From Tetradesmus obliquus (taxonomy: Eukaryota > Chlorophyta > Chlorophyceae > Sphaeropleales > Scenedesmaceae), in the NCBI GenBank assembly GCA_030272155.1, contig CP126199.1, forward strand, positions 4,824,501-4,888,500: a stretch of 64,000 bases of DNA, written 5' to 3'. Below, piece by piece: positions 20,219 through 31,805 of this stretch. The notes under the pieces are model-generated. The model saw only the letters and a program-made list of their open reading frames with translations, made no database searches and was not told where the DNA came from. Position numbers and translations under genes: made by a program. Numbering within the stretch: position 1 is the stretch's first letter; each line of letters opens with the position of its first letter.

Positions 20219-23200
20219 TTACAAGCCAGCAGAGGCAAGCGCGTGCAGTGCATTGCATCGCACCTTCTGGGCGTCAATCAGCGTAGGACGTGCTGTGGGG
20301 GTTTGAGCGCAGACTGCCTTGCAGCCGTCACACGCGTCAACCTGACACTGCCACGGCGCAGGACACGCGAACCCAAAGCAAGCATCTGGGCAGTCTGCTG
20401 GTGCGCTTCCATCATCACATGCTGCTGGCGTTGGCGGCACATAATTTGTCAGCTGCTGTATGACGTTCTGCAGCTTGTTCTGTGCCATGGCAATCCTCTC
20501 GTCTGCAGTCGCAACAAGGTTGTCAATATCTGCTTGTACAGCCTCAAACGCAGCCTGCAGTATTGCCTGCTGTTCCCTGATGTTGTTGGCATACGGCATG
20601 CTGTTAAACTTAGCCTGCAAGTCAGATAGTATGGCCAGGTGCTGCACGATCTGGTCCAGACGCTGCCCTTTGCTGGTTACAGCGTAGACGAGCAGCTTGA
20701 AGAAGCTGTTCTTGCGGAAGCTGACGTCTGTCAGACGCCGTGTGCCATCACAGAGCAAGTCCATGGTAGACCAGACGTACAACTGCACATTGCCGGCAAT
20801 GCTGAGCAAAGATGGTGCAGCAGTTGCAGTGGCAGCGGCAGCAGCACAGCAGGTGTGAGTGTTCACGATGCAGGCGGCAGGGATACACTGTGTGGATTCC
20901 TTCATTGCTGCTGCTGCTGCCGCTGCACACTCCAGAGCATAATGTGCATCGCCTGGTCTGATCACCAGTAGGCTGTTGTGGCAAACGTTAACCATGTATG
21001 CATGCGCTGAGTGTCCATTGGCCATGCATATGTTCGGGCTGTGAGAAGCTTTCCACCGAGCTGCATCAGGTTCAGGCTGGCTGTTTGTGTGCAGTCGGGT
21101 GGCGCAAGCTTATGTCAACCATCAACAAACCAGTGACGGCAGTAGCATCAGCAGTGCTTACTTGCTGATGCTGGTGACTGCAGTGTGTGTGCCGCTCAGT
21201 GCCGCAGGAATCTTTGCCATCTCAGTGTAGACGTCGACGAGCAATCCACCATAGCATGCATACAGGTTGGAGCAACCGTTGATGTCCGCTGACCGTACAG
21301 CTTCATCTACATAGGCCTGCCAAAGGGGAGGGCTGACGAGCTCCGTGAGACTTGACAGCAGGGTAACCAACTCCCCCATGAGCTCAAACATATAATAGAA
21401 GTATGGGTGCAGGACGTTCAGCATGAGCATAAGGCCTTGGCGCAGTGTGGCATCTGCCTGCAAATAGTTGGCAACATTTCAGTGGTCATTCCGTTGCTTC
21501 AGTATGCAGCTACTGTTACTGGTATACTTTGCATGTGTTGGTAGCAGCTCCCAAACAGCGCAGCAACAGCATCAGCAGCAATAGCATGCTCATAGCGCAC
21601 CAACTTGCCTTTGTTGCGATCAAGTCAATCAGGCTCTGGCATCCAGGGTATAAGGTTAGATCTAGGTCTGGCTGCTGCACCTGCGGCAGCTGCTGCATCA
21701 GGTCCTGTGCAGCTGCTGCATGCAACTCCAGCAGCCCAACGTCATGCAGAGACGACGCATTAAACAGAAACAGCATCGAGTCAACGTTTTTGTTGTGGAG
21801 TGGTCTTGCCATCGGGCCCTTGCCCGCCAGCGCATCATTCGCCATGGCTACAGTCGCTTCCCAAGAACTGACTGGGGTACTTGCTGCTGTGGCCTGCTGT
21901 TTGAAGTGTGCATTCGCAGCAGCCGCAGGAACTGGCGTGGGCACAGGGGTTGCAGCAGGGATGGCAGCAGCATTCATGTCTGCAGATGCTGCCCGAGTGG
22001 GCTGGGGCGCAATATCCCTGAGAGCTCTGCGGGGTGCAGCAGCATGTGAGCCACCAGCCGCTTCTGGCATATTGCCACTAGCCACTGCAGAACCTGCAGC
22101 AGGTTGGTTGTTTTGGTTGGGCAATGTGCTAGCAGCTGACGTGTTGCTTACACTTCCCACATACACAGCTGAAGCAGCGCTGCTGGCGCTTGTGATCAGT
22201 GCTGCGTTGTCGTCTGCATCTGCGCGCAGTGGGAAGAGGGAGATCAGGTTGTTTGCGCACCATAGTGCACGTGCTCCCAGATCAACGTAGTCAGCGAATG
22301 TGATGGCTGGCCACATGTGGTAGTCATACGCTCTTGTGCCAGAGATTGTGACGTCAGACAGTTCAGATGTCAGTTGGGACAACAGTTGCACCTTGTCCAC
22401 ATCCTTGACGCCCAGGCCAGCGTTGGTAATGCACGCAACATCAGCTGCCGCGCCTGGTGTGAAGACCAATTGCCGATTACGGTGCAACAAGGCAGAACAT
22501 GGTTGTAAGAGCAGGTGGATCACGCCAGGTGTTGAACCCGGCCAACCTGGCAAGCACTGTCAAGCTTTGCTTGCAGTACAAGTTCTGGTACTATGTTGCC
22601 AGGACATAGCGCCGATAATGTTTACAATTGAAGCAATAACTACACTGACGGCAGCAAAATTCGGCTTGAATAGGCTGCAGATCAGCTTTCGTCACCCTGC
22701 CCTTCAGCCTGACCGTTTGCATGCTAGCAGCGCTGCAGTGCTATAAAGAATGACACTTCCTCATGTGATGCATGCTGAGATCACGCGGCTGATTGGCCGA
22801 CCTGACAGGATAGGTGATGTCACTCCAGTGAAAGTGTCCGCCGCCTCAATGGCACCCTTTTGAATGAGGCCAGGTGCCTTCTGCACCCAGCCAATCAACT
22901 GCCCTGAGCAGCGGCAGAGGTTATTTGCCCTGTCCGCGACCTGCCTCAAGCTGCTTGGGCACAGACTCTTTGACGTGTATGTTATTGTTGCACCACATAC
23001 GTATTTAATCCCGGTCAACGGCTCCTTACAGGTCTTGGCAGCAACACCTGCAGTGAACACAGCAGTAGTTATTGGCTATAGCCATCAAGCACGGTGAATC
23101 GCATCGATCAGGGGGCAAGTCCGCCGCCTTTGCGTGTACTTGTGTGCCATTGTATTGTGCAGAAGATGCAGAGAGCGGCTGCCAGGCGGTATAATGGTGT

Positions 23201-23335
23201 CGATAGCTGCTCACCGGATGGGAACTTGATGGGGGTGCAGATGAACCCGGAGGAGAATGTAATTGCTGAGCAGAGGTCCAATCCAAGGCTCGGAACAAGC
23301 TGGTGCAACACCAGCAACAGAAGCAGGGCGCCCAT
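20219..23335 (-). CDS. Secreted protein of unknown family, at least 5 exons
   Basis: Exons: 23215-23335, 22802-23047, 21609-22453, 21162-21457 and 20264-21038 (or read through to TGA at 20219-20221). All phases join. The start MGALLLLLVLHQLVPSLG is a strong signal peptide. Exons 1 and 2 carry spaced cysteines (KTCKEPL, KYVCGA, NLCRCS). Exon 3 has FADYVDLGARALWCANNLIS and a long Ala/Ser/Pro linker. Exon 5 has a helical coiled-coil-like stretch (AAFEAVQADIDNLVATADER) and a Cys-rich end (CPDACFGFACPAPWQC). The intron after exon 3 would use a rare GC donor (AAG|GCAAGT). I do not recognise a family; an extracellular matrix or cell-wall role is only a guess from secretion and composition. Confidence 0.6.
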
Positions 23336-23994
23336 GGTGGGGTGCTTCTTGCACAGGCTATCTTCCGAAACCAGCTTTGTGCGATGTGACTAGTGTATGG
23401 CTGCAAATAATGATCTAGAACGACCAACAATCAGTGTAATAGCTGTTTGGTTTGCCCCCACCAGCGTCTGCACGACCGCAAGAGAGGGCTCCCGGCGTTT
23501 TGTCACGTTGGGGTTTCTGCGAGTTGCGAAGGTAGCAAACGAAGCACGTTCGGCCTTGCATGGGGATACTATAGTATTTTATTTGTCCTTAAGTCACTTT
23601 GTTTTGAGTTTCAGCCCCATCCGTCGCCTGCCGAACAAGCCGGCTCTTACCACAATCCAGATTACGCCCAGATTACGCCGGTCTTTGCTAGCTGCTGCTG
23701 GTGAGACTCCATGGTACATCCATGGTACATTGCGTTGATTGCGGCACATCATACGGGTGCACTGCAAACATACACTTGATATATAAAGATGCCCAATGCA
23801 AAGAGGGCGTAGACTCTTTCAACTTTCAACTTTCAAGATGCCCAATTGAAAACATGTTGTCAGTACCAGAGCACCACTTCAGACAGTTGCTGCCCCGATC
23901 GCAGGCTGTATCACACCGATGCCTAAAAGCTCAGCAGCAGCAGGACACTAATATTAATGCCTCACCCTAGCCAGTTGGCATATCCTGGCTCAAA
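23336..23994. other. Upstream region of the secreted gene; no supported gene
   Basis: Contains a small direct repeat (AGATTACGCC twice near 23660-23680) and TGGTACATCCATGGTACAT near 23711. Nothing coding is convincing. Confidence 0.45.
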
Positions 23995-25740
23995 TCAAGC
24001 ATATGTTGCCAACAGATGTACAAGCTTGTACACCACGCGCGTTGATGCACCTGGGCTGCCATGCTGAGCCTCCACATCACTGCCTGCTGCAGCTGCTGCT
24101 GCTGCCGCTGATGATGATACGCCAACCTGCTGTTGCTCTTGCTGCTGCTGCCGCTGCCGCTGCTGCAGTTGCTGCACTGCACCAGGCAGGTAATCATCAT
24201 CGCTGGTGTCACTGAGGGTCTTGTTCTGCCTGCCTGGCCTGACAGCCACCTCAACCACCTCCTGCTGAGCAAGCAACCCTGCCCGAACCACCCGCTGTTT
24301 CTTGGAGCTGCTGAACTGGGCTGACCCCCTGGCTGTAGATGGGGAGACTGGTGACTGCATGTTGGCAGCTGGCGTAGCCAAGTTTGCAGCTGGTGCTGCA
24401 ACGCCACTGCCCAGCCCAAGTGCTGCTGGCAGGCTCAGCCCACCCAGCACAGCTGGCTGCCCTGCAGCACCCTGAAGCAAACCCTGGATCTGCACCAGCT
24501 GCTGTAAAGGCGAGGCCTGCACTGGTTGGCCCAGCAGCTGCTGCAGCAATGAAGGTGGCTGTGCTGCAGCAGGCTGCAGCAACTGCATCATAAAAGGAAG
24601 CTGCAAGCCCTGCGGATGTTGCACTGGTTGCAGCAGCTGCTGCAGCATCTGCAGCTGCCCCAGCGCACCACCCAGCATTGGCTGGCCCAGTAGCTGCTGC
24701 AGGAGAGCTGGCTGGCCTAGAGCTGCACCCGGCATAGCCGCACCGCCCTGCAACTGCAGCAACTGATCCAGCAGCCCCACTGGCTGCTGCTGTGGTGCAG
24801 CTGCCCCTGCTGCTGGCTGCAGGGATGCCGCAACGTCTGGCATGGCAGCCTTGTGCTGTGGGGGTGCAGTGTCTCCAGCCAGTCCATCACTGTCAGCTGA
24901 CTCATCAAAGTCCTGTTGCTGTGCTGGCACTGGCTTCCTTGCCCAAAGGAGTCTGCTTGCAGTGCCCCCGACTGGTGACAGCTGCTGGTTTGCAGTTGTT
25001 GTGGCCTCAACCTCACCCTGCTGGCTTGCACTGGTGTTAGAAGGCCCTGGCTGCTGCCTGCTGCTGCCAGCTTGGCCTGCGCTGCTGCTGCTGCTGATGC
25101 TGCTGTGGTTCTTTTTCACTGCAGGAGGTGCTGTGGCAACCAAGTCCTCCACTGCCAGCTGTGCCGCAGACAGACCAGCCACCCATGCCTCTGTGTTGCT
25201 GCCCAGAACAGCTGCTGGCGTGCCGAAGCCCCTGTACCTGCTGCTGACAAGACGGTACGTGCACACCTCTGTACCTGGCTGCTGGTACAGAAGCGCCACT
25301 GGCTTCATGACCTCCCAGTGAAGACGCTTCAGCTGCTGGTGTGGGGCTGCAACACTGTACATGCGCACGCTGTCCCTGACAGGTGCCTTGGGGCATAGCG
25401 CTTTGATGTCCCTGAAAGCACCACGATCTGCCAGTGTGATGCCACTAATGCTGATGACGCTGTTGCGGAACAGAGCCTGGCTGAGGTGTGGCTGTTTCTC
25501 ATCTGCATACAGTGGCTGTGGCGCTTCAACCACTACAATGCAGCCTGGCTGCAGAAGTGCCAGCTGCTTGCACCCCTCGCTGCAGTAGTAATCACCAGCT
25601 GGCACATCAGGCAGACCTAAGCAGTGTGTGTGGTTGCCTGTGTTGCATGTGCTGCACAGCAGCATGTGGTCTGCATCATTTGTTTGCTTGCACAGACTGC
25701 AGAAGGGATCATCGTCGTCGAAACCAGCTGCAGCTGCCAT
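23995..25740 (-). CDS. PHD-finger protein with a Gln/Leu-rich C-terminal half
   Basis: From the ATG at 25738-25740 (MAAAAGFDDDDPFCSLCKQ) the protein has about 581 residues. The PHD finger follows at once: CSLC, then LLCSTC, NHTHCLGL and YYCSEGC give the Cys4-His-Cys3 zinc ligands used to read histone tails. A region with LSQALFRNSVISISGIT and a Ser-rich linker come next. Then a long stretch repeats LLQQLLGQP-type units (about ten times), characteristic of a low-complexity activation or interaction domain. It ends with basic and acidic patches (SSKKQRVVRAG, SDTSDDDYLPG). An upstream in-frame ATG (MLADEWHLM, about 25885) is possible, but a splice acceptor GTTGCTGCAG near 25800 argues that the start is either 25740 or in an earlier exon. 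A chromatin role is inferred from the PHD finger only. Confidence 0.75.
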   Translation of the reverse strand: MAAAAGFDDDDPFCSLCKQTNDADHMLLCSTCNTGNHTHCLGLPDVPAGDYYCSEGCKQLALLQPGCIVVVEAPQPLYADEKQPHLSQALFRNSVISISGITLADRGAFRDIKALCPKAPVRDSVRMYSVAAPHQQLKRLHWEVMKPVALLYQQPGTEVCTYRLVSSRYRGFGTPAAVLGSNTEAWVAGLSAAQLAVEDLVATAPPAVKKNHSSISSSSSAGQAGSSRQQPGPSNTSASQQGEVEATTTANQQLSPVGGTASRLLWARKPVPAQQQDFDESADSDGLAGDTAPPQHKAAMPDVAASLQPAAGAAAPQQQPVGLLDQLLQLQGGAAMPGAALGQPALLQQLLGQPMLGGALGQLQMLQQLLQPVQHPQGLQLPFMMQLLQPAAAQPPSLLQQLLGQPVQASPLQQLVQIQGLLQGAAGQPAVLGGLSLPAALGLGSGVAAPAANLATPAANMQSPVSPSTARGSAQFSSSKKQRVVRAGLLAQQEVVEVAVRPGRQNKTLSDTSDDDYLPGAVQQLQQRQRQQQQEQQQVGVSSSAAAAAAAAGSDVEAQHGSPGASTRVVYKLVHLLATYA

Positions 25741-25882
25741 GCTGCTGCCTATGAGGTTACTGGTGGACGCTGCAGGTGCTTTTGTAGGGTTTTCTGCAGC
25801 AACGTGAGGAACAGCAACTAAAACTCTCAGAACTTGTGTATATGTGTGCATCAGATGCCATTCGTCTGCCAGCATTGTGCCG

Positions 25883-26110
25883 CAGGTTGCAACAGGCTGC
25901 CGCAGGGTGCAACAGGGTGCCGCAGGGTGCAACAGGCTGCCGCAGGGTGCAACAGGCTGCCACAGGGTGCAACAGGGTGCAACAGGCTGCCACAGGGTGC
26001 AACAGGCTGCCACAGGTTGCCACAGGGTGCAACAGGCTGCCGCAGATTGCCACAGGGTGCCAAGGGTGCCGCAGAGTGCCAAGGGTGCAGCAGGGTGCCA
26101 AGGGTGCCCA
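25883..26110. repeat. About 20-bp GC-rich minisatellite, about 11 units
   Basis: Imperfect units of the type GGGTGCAACAGGCTGCCGCA / GGGTGCCACA, degenerating to GGGTGCCAAG at the right end. All frames stay open on both strands (Gln-Gly-Ala-Thr-Gly-Cys style), which falsely extends the PHD ORF upstream to 26082. It lies in the 5' region of the PHD gene. Confidence 0.92.
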
Positions 26111-26517
26111 GTGGTGACATTGACCTACTTATATGCTGCTAGTTGCACATGAGTGCACAACAGGCACCTCACCCTCGTCAAAACGCCTGAACATACGTGC
26201 ATGACGTCATAGCTGTGTTGCTGCTGCTGTTGCTGCGCTGCAGCTCACGTGTGAGTTCGTTAAACTGTATAGCCCTCTTCAACCAGGCGTAGCCTCAGCA
26301 CTTCATGTTGAGTGTCAATGCATTGCACACTGTGCTTCACGTAATGCTGGCAGTCGTGGATACGTTGTTGGCGGCTGCAGGCCTCCTAGGAGACGTATTG
26401 TGCATCACTGGACCTTTCAGTATTACGCACATCGTTTGGCGTTCAACACATCACACTTCAATCATAATTGAGAGGTGTGATGTTTCACTCATGTCCTGAG
26501 CCTGAATTTTGTTACAG
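26111..26517. other. No gene seen
   Basis: Intergenic sequence between the minisatellite and the MITE. A CTG run lies at about 26220-26240. No motif stands out. Confidence 0.5.
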
Positions 26518-27067
26518 ATCAACATTAGGGTGGTTGCACTGCCCCACATCACAGGATTTGTGTGCTAACATGTTTGTTTGATGTTCCACAACGTGAACAC
26601 AGCCGGGTCAGCACGCTTCCGAGCCAAAATAAAACAGGCTCAGTGGCCCCGTTGCTGGGCAACCACCTGATCCATTCGTCACTGTCCAGGTCATCAACCA
26701 CAGCCGGGTCAGCCCGCTTCGTAAAGCCCCCGTGTGCCATACTCTCCTTGCCTTAAGTCCCCCTCAAAACAGTCACTTAAGGTCCCTAGGGGTCCTATGA
26801 GATCTTGACAATCCTTTTCAGTGTCTGTGCAATCCACTCGTGGCTGTTCAGATCCACTGTTTGCGAGTCGTCGTCTGTGCAATGCAGTTTCAGTCTCTAC
26901 AATGCGAATGGCCGTCTGCACAATCCATATTGCCTATAATAGCTACAGTGCTCTCTAATGCGTGCAATCCCTAGGGCAGAAAGGGGCGCGGAGAGAATCT
27001 AGAGAACTACTTGCATGTTAGCACACAAATCCTGTGATGTGGGCAGTGCAACCACCCTAATGTTGAT
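26518..27067. mobile_element. 550-bp MITE with 54-55-bp terminal inverted repeats
   Basis: Left end 26518-26572 (ATCAACATTAGGGTGGTTGC … GTGTGCTAACATG) is the reverse complement of right end 27014-27067 with a single one-base length difference (CCCC against CCC). The interior has no transposase and holds a direct repeat CACAGCCGGGTCAGC at about 26598 and 26698. I cannot define a target-site duplication. Long, almost perfect inverted repeats on a short non-coding element indicate a young non-autonomous DNA transposon. Confidence 0.9.
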
Positions 27068-27104
27068 ATAAGGAAAGTTGCCGAATTGCATTCATTACAA
27101 GCAT

Positions 27105-27230
27105 CAGCATCATGCAACATAATGCGCACTCACATGGCAAGAAGTGGTCCCCCGAAAGGCCACCGTGGCTGCTGCACCTCAGATTAGCATGTGCAGCTCC
27201 TGCTTCTGCTCCTACGTCGTCTAGTATTGA
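27105..27230. repeat. Interspersed repeat, copy 1 (copy 2 at 53625-53735)
   Basis: CATGGCAAGAAGTGGTCCCC, GGCCACC, TGGCTGCTG, ACCTCAGATT, CATGTGCAGCTCC and GCTTCTGCTCCTA occur in the same order at both places, about 85-90% alike by eye. No coding capacity. It directly follows the MITE at this copy. Confidence 0.8.
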
Positions 27231-27390
27231 TGTTGCGTGGTCACCCGAGTGAGAAACTGCTGGATGGCAGCCGGTGAAGTACCAGGCATGCGTCACAGTG
27301 TGGTTGCCTAACTAAGGCAGCAAGCTTGTTGTACACCAATGGCCTCAGTAGTGGACAGAACCAAGCTGTTACCCTAACATAGCATGTGAC

Positions 27391-27702
27391 ATGGCAGGCA
27401 TGTCCATCTTGACCAATGAACTGCGCACTCTTTCAGCGCAGTGGCAGCATGATAAAGCCGTCCAACTCTGCAAGAGTGATGGTGAATCCACCTCTGCGTT
27501 TGTGCCATGCGTTGTGGATGGCCTGCAAATCCATGGAGTGTTCCTGACTTCCACTCATGCGGAGCATGCAACAGCAGCCAGACCTTGCGGGCCCATGGAC
27601 AGCGTGCTGTGGCAGCATGTGCAGTACATGATACTCATGCACGGCATAAGCCCGTTGGCAACGCACTGGCCAGCCACCTTCCAGAGTGAAATGAAAGAGT
27701 GA
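27391..27702 (+). CDS. Small ORF, 103 codons, unidentified
   Basis: A complete ATG-to-stop frame (MAGMSILTNELRTLSAQWQH … FQSEMKE) with a balanced amino-acid composition, unlike the low-complexity frames nearby. No domain, signal or membrane segment is visible, and no splice sites are needed. It lies between the interspersed repeat and the acid phosphatase 3' end. It may be a chance ORF. Confidence 0.25.
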   Translation: MAGMSILTNELRTLSAQWQHDKAVQLCKSDGESTSAFVPCVVDGLQIHGVFLTSTHAEHATAARPCGPMDSVLWQHVQYMILMHGISPLATHWPATFQSEMKE

Positions 27703-27831
27703 AATGAAAGAGTGCTAGCGGTGTCAAAAAACAATAAGCTGCACAGCTGTATCTGTATCCTGTTCAGTACTCTGTGCAGATACCAACATCACCCTGCTTA
27801 TGTGCAACAATGTGACAAGCAACGCCAGTGC

Positions 27832-29620
27832 CTATACGTAGTTGGCCGGCAGCGCTGTGTCAGCCGCTAGCCGCACCTGACTGTCCACCTTCCGCTGCTT
27901 GCGCCGCCGCACTAGCAGCACACCAGTCCCTACACACACCGTCAGCGCAGCAGACACCACACACAGCAAGGCCACCATGACGGGGCTTACATACCCAGCA
28001 TGCGGCCGCAATGACCTGCTGCTGCCAGCATTGCCCCTGGCACCAGATCCAGCTGTCGTCACTTCAAATGGTGTTATTCCAGCCTCTGCTAGCTGCCTCT
28101 CCATCCTGCTGACCTGGCACGCCATCACCTTGCCATTCGTGCAAGCATCGCACCACTCCCTGCTGGTGTTTAGGGTTTGCGGCCCAGCCAGAGCCCTAAA
28201 CCGCTCCAGGGTACAAGCCCCAGGCCCTGCTAAAACCTCGGCAGCATCTCCCTTCACTGCGCAGGGCAGTGGCAGTACCTTGTATGGTGCTTTGGGTCCG
28301 TCCTGGTACACTGCTCGCAGAGCAAAGGACTGCTGCTGCTGCTGCTGTCCAGGGCTGCTGGCTGCTGCTGGTGCTGATGCGTGCAGCTCAAACAACAGCA
28401 CTGCTGCCAGTGATGGGATCTTCTTTGTCCAGATGTGGTCTTGGGTTGCTGCTTGATCAGCAAACAGCGCTGACAGCAGCCCCAGCTGTGTGTTGTAGTG
28501 CGATGACACGGACAGGAAGCGGTAGTAACCCTGCATGTGTTGAAGCGTCATGTGCCAGATGAGCAGCAGTAATCATCAGAGCCAGGTGGTCCACAGTGCG
28601 AGCATCACAAGTCACGATGCATTGAGGAAGCTGTTACACTTCACCCTGCAGGACAAATGCGCTGCTGAAGCTCATCCACCATCCTCACTCGTCCTCTCAA
28701 ACTCGAGCTTCGCCATTAAAATTGACAGCACAGCCTGCACATGACGCCCACCTGTCTGCCGGCGCTCACAGCCGCCTCTGCTGCTGCTAGCCGCTGCATA
28801 AGGTTCCCCAGCAGGCCCCCTCCCAGCAGGTTGCTGGTCAGACTGGGCCGCATCTTGGATGTCTCCAGCCACATCGCCAGCTGGTTGATCTGCAGCAGGC
28901 AGGCAGCAACAGGCAGGCACCGGCAGGCGCAGGCAGGCACCATGCAGATTTTAGCAAGGAAGTGGAGCAACATATGCAAGTTTGTGTATGTATGCAAGTT
29001 TGTGCATCTATGCAGCAGGGTTGCAGCCAAGAGCTCTGCTGCATATACACATTGTGATGCATGTAACTGCCATTTACAAACCGGGCTGTTCATTAGTGTT
29101 CCAATGATGCAGCGGACGCAAACCACAACAGCTGCTGCTCTTTGCATTGATCAATGCACAGCGCACCTCCGCGAATGTTGCCGCGTCAACAGGTGGCATT
29201 GCTTCTCCCACCTGCAGGGCCAGCACAACAGCAGTTGAGCCAGCGATGCATACGCGCACAAACACGGCAGCAACATTGCAGCAGTGTGGCGGCATCCGCA
29301 TTGCAAAGCACCCCAGCACAGTTACAAGAGGCATGCTTCAGCGACTGCTGGACAGCTGTGCTGCAGGCAGTTCCGAATGTTTGCAGCCACCTGCCGCAGT
29401 CATCATCCAGGGCAGCCGCTCGCGGCACACTGCAGTGCACCCAGCTGCTCATCATCCCATGTTACCCATCAAGCCATAGCATCAACCAGCTGCTGTGGAC
29501 AGCCCAGCACAACCAACGTCTTGCAGCTACACGGCGCACCCCATAGGTCTTCCACACGTTGAAGGCATCATACACGTTCCACCAGTTGGCAAGTGACACC
29601 TGCAGCAATTGCGAACATAT

Positions 29621-29695
<75 letters not shown>

Positions 29696-31603
29696 TGCAA
29701 GCTAATAAGCCACAGCAACAAGTTGAAGGCAGAATTGCTGCAGATCTTCACACCTCAGAGAGCTTCCCCGCAAACCACGCGCCTGCTGCAACCACCAGCA
29801 GCAGAGCATCAGCAGCAGCAGGCACGGTTTGCTGTCATCTGCACTAACGGTGCACACTGCTCTTCAAAAGTCACTCACATTGAGCTGGGGTGCCAGCGCC
29901 TGCACCTTGTCGCGCAGCTCCTGTGTTTCTGCTGCTTTTGCTGCAAACTCCTCACTGGCCAGCCACTGCTGCAGGCGGTCTTCATACTCAGGGCACCTGG
30001 CGCAGCAGAGAGGGAAGCAAATGCAGCAGCAACAAGGAGCAGCAGAAGTGACCAGGAGTAACAGGGCCAGGTTCAGCAGCGTGCTCAAGTGCAGCTTCAG
30101 CTGTGCCAGTTGTGAACAGGTCTGCTGGACATCTGTGGCAGTGTTGGTTCCCAGTGCAGTGCTGATCTGCTGGCAGCTGGTATCCAGCCAGCCAGCCAGC
30201 CAGCCAGCCAGCCGGCTTACACACCTGCATAAATTTGGCGTGCACAGAGCGCTATTAAAATGCTGCCAGTTAGCTAGACCTACAGCCAGCCGGCTCACTC
30301 ACTTTGTGTAGCCTCGGATCTTCCAGTCTTCAGTGTCTGCCATGCTGTAAACCGGCACCACCTGCGCAATGCAACACGCATGGCAGCAACAGTAGTGAGC
30401 GTGTTACAATTGCAAATTGTTGTCTGACGTGCCTGTTTCAAGCAGCGCTGCTGACCTGCTGCGCGTACATGTTGCCCAGCAGAGCTACGCAGGCAGCTGC
30501 ATCACCCACAGCTTGGTGGCCGCAGCACCTGCCCACGCTGTAAGGCATTGTGTCCTACGGTGCTCACTCTCCTTTCTGGTCTCAGACCTGTGTTCAACCT
30601 GTTGTGGCCCAAGATGGTGCCAGGACCCACATGTAACTATCCTCTCCCATTGCCATCACTGAGCACCTGCTCGTCTGCGTGCTGTCTGCCTTCCCAGCAC
30701 AGCTGCTTCAAGATCTGCCACGTCAGCATCTGCAGCTGCAAATGCACCTTTATAGTTATATGTTAAAACCTGTCTAAACATATGTTTCATATGTACCAAG
30801 TGAATGTACACACAAAAACAATCACAGCGCACCTGCTCGCCTGTTGGCACATAACTGCCGTTGGTTGCATCGCCCTGCACTGCTATCGCAGGGAACACGC
30901 CAGCAAGGAAGCTATCTGCACTCATGATGGTCCTGTCCAGCGCTGATGTAATTGCAAACGTGTTGTAGTTGCTGAAACCAACATCCGGCGATCCAGTGAC
31001 GCCATAGAGAGGGCCGGAGCCGGGTGCCGCGAGGCAGGTGCTGCTGCTGTTGCAGCTGCTGGGGTTGATGTAGCGGGCATTGAATGCAACACCTGTAAGC
31101 GGTGCAAGCAAACTTGAGGTGGCGTTCTGTGCTTGTTGCGCCCCGCTCCTTTTCACCGAGCAACATTCAATTTAGTTCAACACATAAGCCTTGCCAGAGT
31201 TCACTTGCTGCTGCTGAGGAGGTGCCTGGATCGCAGCCTACAGGAATGCTCCATCCCAGGGCTGCGACATTGGTAGCAGCGTGTAGTAGCTGGCTGACAT
31301 TTGTGAAGTTGCTGCATCATTCAAACGGTGGCTGCTGCTGCTGCTGCCAGTTGTATCAGTCGCACAGTTGTCTTACCTGCTTCGAAGCATTGGCGCTGCC
31401 CTTGTGGCAGCAGTGTGGGCCCTCCAGTGGCCTCACTCTCTTTCAGAGTGGAGCTTTTGGGCAGCACCTGCAGTGTATCAGGCACCACACAAAGCCAAAA
31501 GAATATGAAATCAACACCTGCTAATAGTTCACGGCATGATGTGGTTTATGTAAGGTTTAGAGTGAGCTGGGCTCTGCAGTGTGAGTATGTCCTGCTGCTG
31601 CTG

Positions 31604-31634
<31 letters not shown>

Positions 31635-31805
31635 CGCTGCTGCTGCGGAGCAATGAGTAGCGCCCATGTGTGCAGAGATAACATAGGATACATGCGCACT
31701 CACGTTCCTCGCCCCGTGCCGTTGAATGCTGTACACCATGACTAGGTCTGCATTGCAGCACGTGGCTAGCATTGCCAGCAGCAACAGAACTGCCTGACAA
31801 GTCAT
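27832..31805 (-). CDS. Histidine acid phosphatase, type I membrane protein, 9 exons
   Basis: Exons 31704-31805, 31377-31467, 30833-31092, 30303-30361, 29879-29996, 29540-29599, 29167-29211, 28752-28889 and 27832-28530; all phases join to 523 residues. Signal peptide MTCQAVLLLLAMLATCCNA, then MVYSIQRHGARN with the branch-2 histidine phosphatase motif (R29-H30-G31-x-R33; H30 is the phosphorylated nucleophile). LLPQGQRQ, NARYI, ALDRTIMSADSFLAGVFP and VPVYSMADTED follow in canonical order. The second catalytic motif, normally His-Asp, reads SSHYNTQLGLLSAL (H302-Y303), so the usual proton donor is replaced by Tyr. Residues about 476-498 form one transmembrane helix followed by RRRKQRK, giving a lumenal or extracellular catalytic domain. 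Reaction: phosphomonoester hydrolysis, if active. Intron 5 holds a CAG run (29620-29692). Confidence 0.9.
29620..29692. repeat. CAG trinucleotide run (about 24 units) in a phosphatase intron
   Basis: A pure CAG array just upstream (in gene direction) of exon 6 of the acid phosphatase gene, within the intron. Confidence 0.95.

Noticed and set aside
25757-26152. Several overlapping 90-115-codon frames on both strands
   Set aside because: Translations of the 20-bp minisatellite; the unit length and GC content keep all frames open.
29988-30245. Ala-Gly-Trp-Leu repeat peptide near 30180-30220
   Set aside because: Short CAGC tetranucleotide repeat in a phosphatase intron; it is outside the phase-consistent exons.
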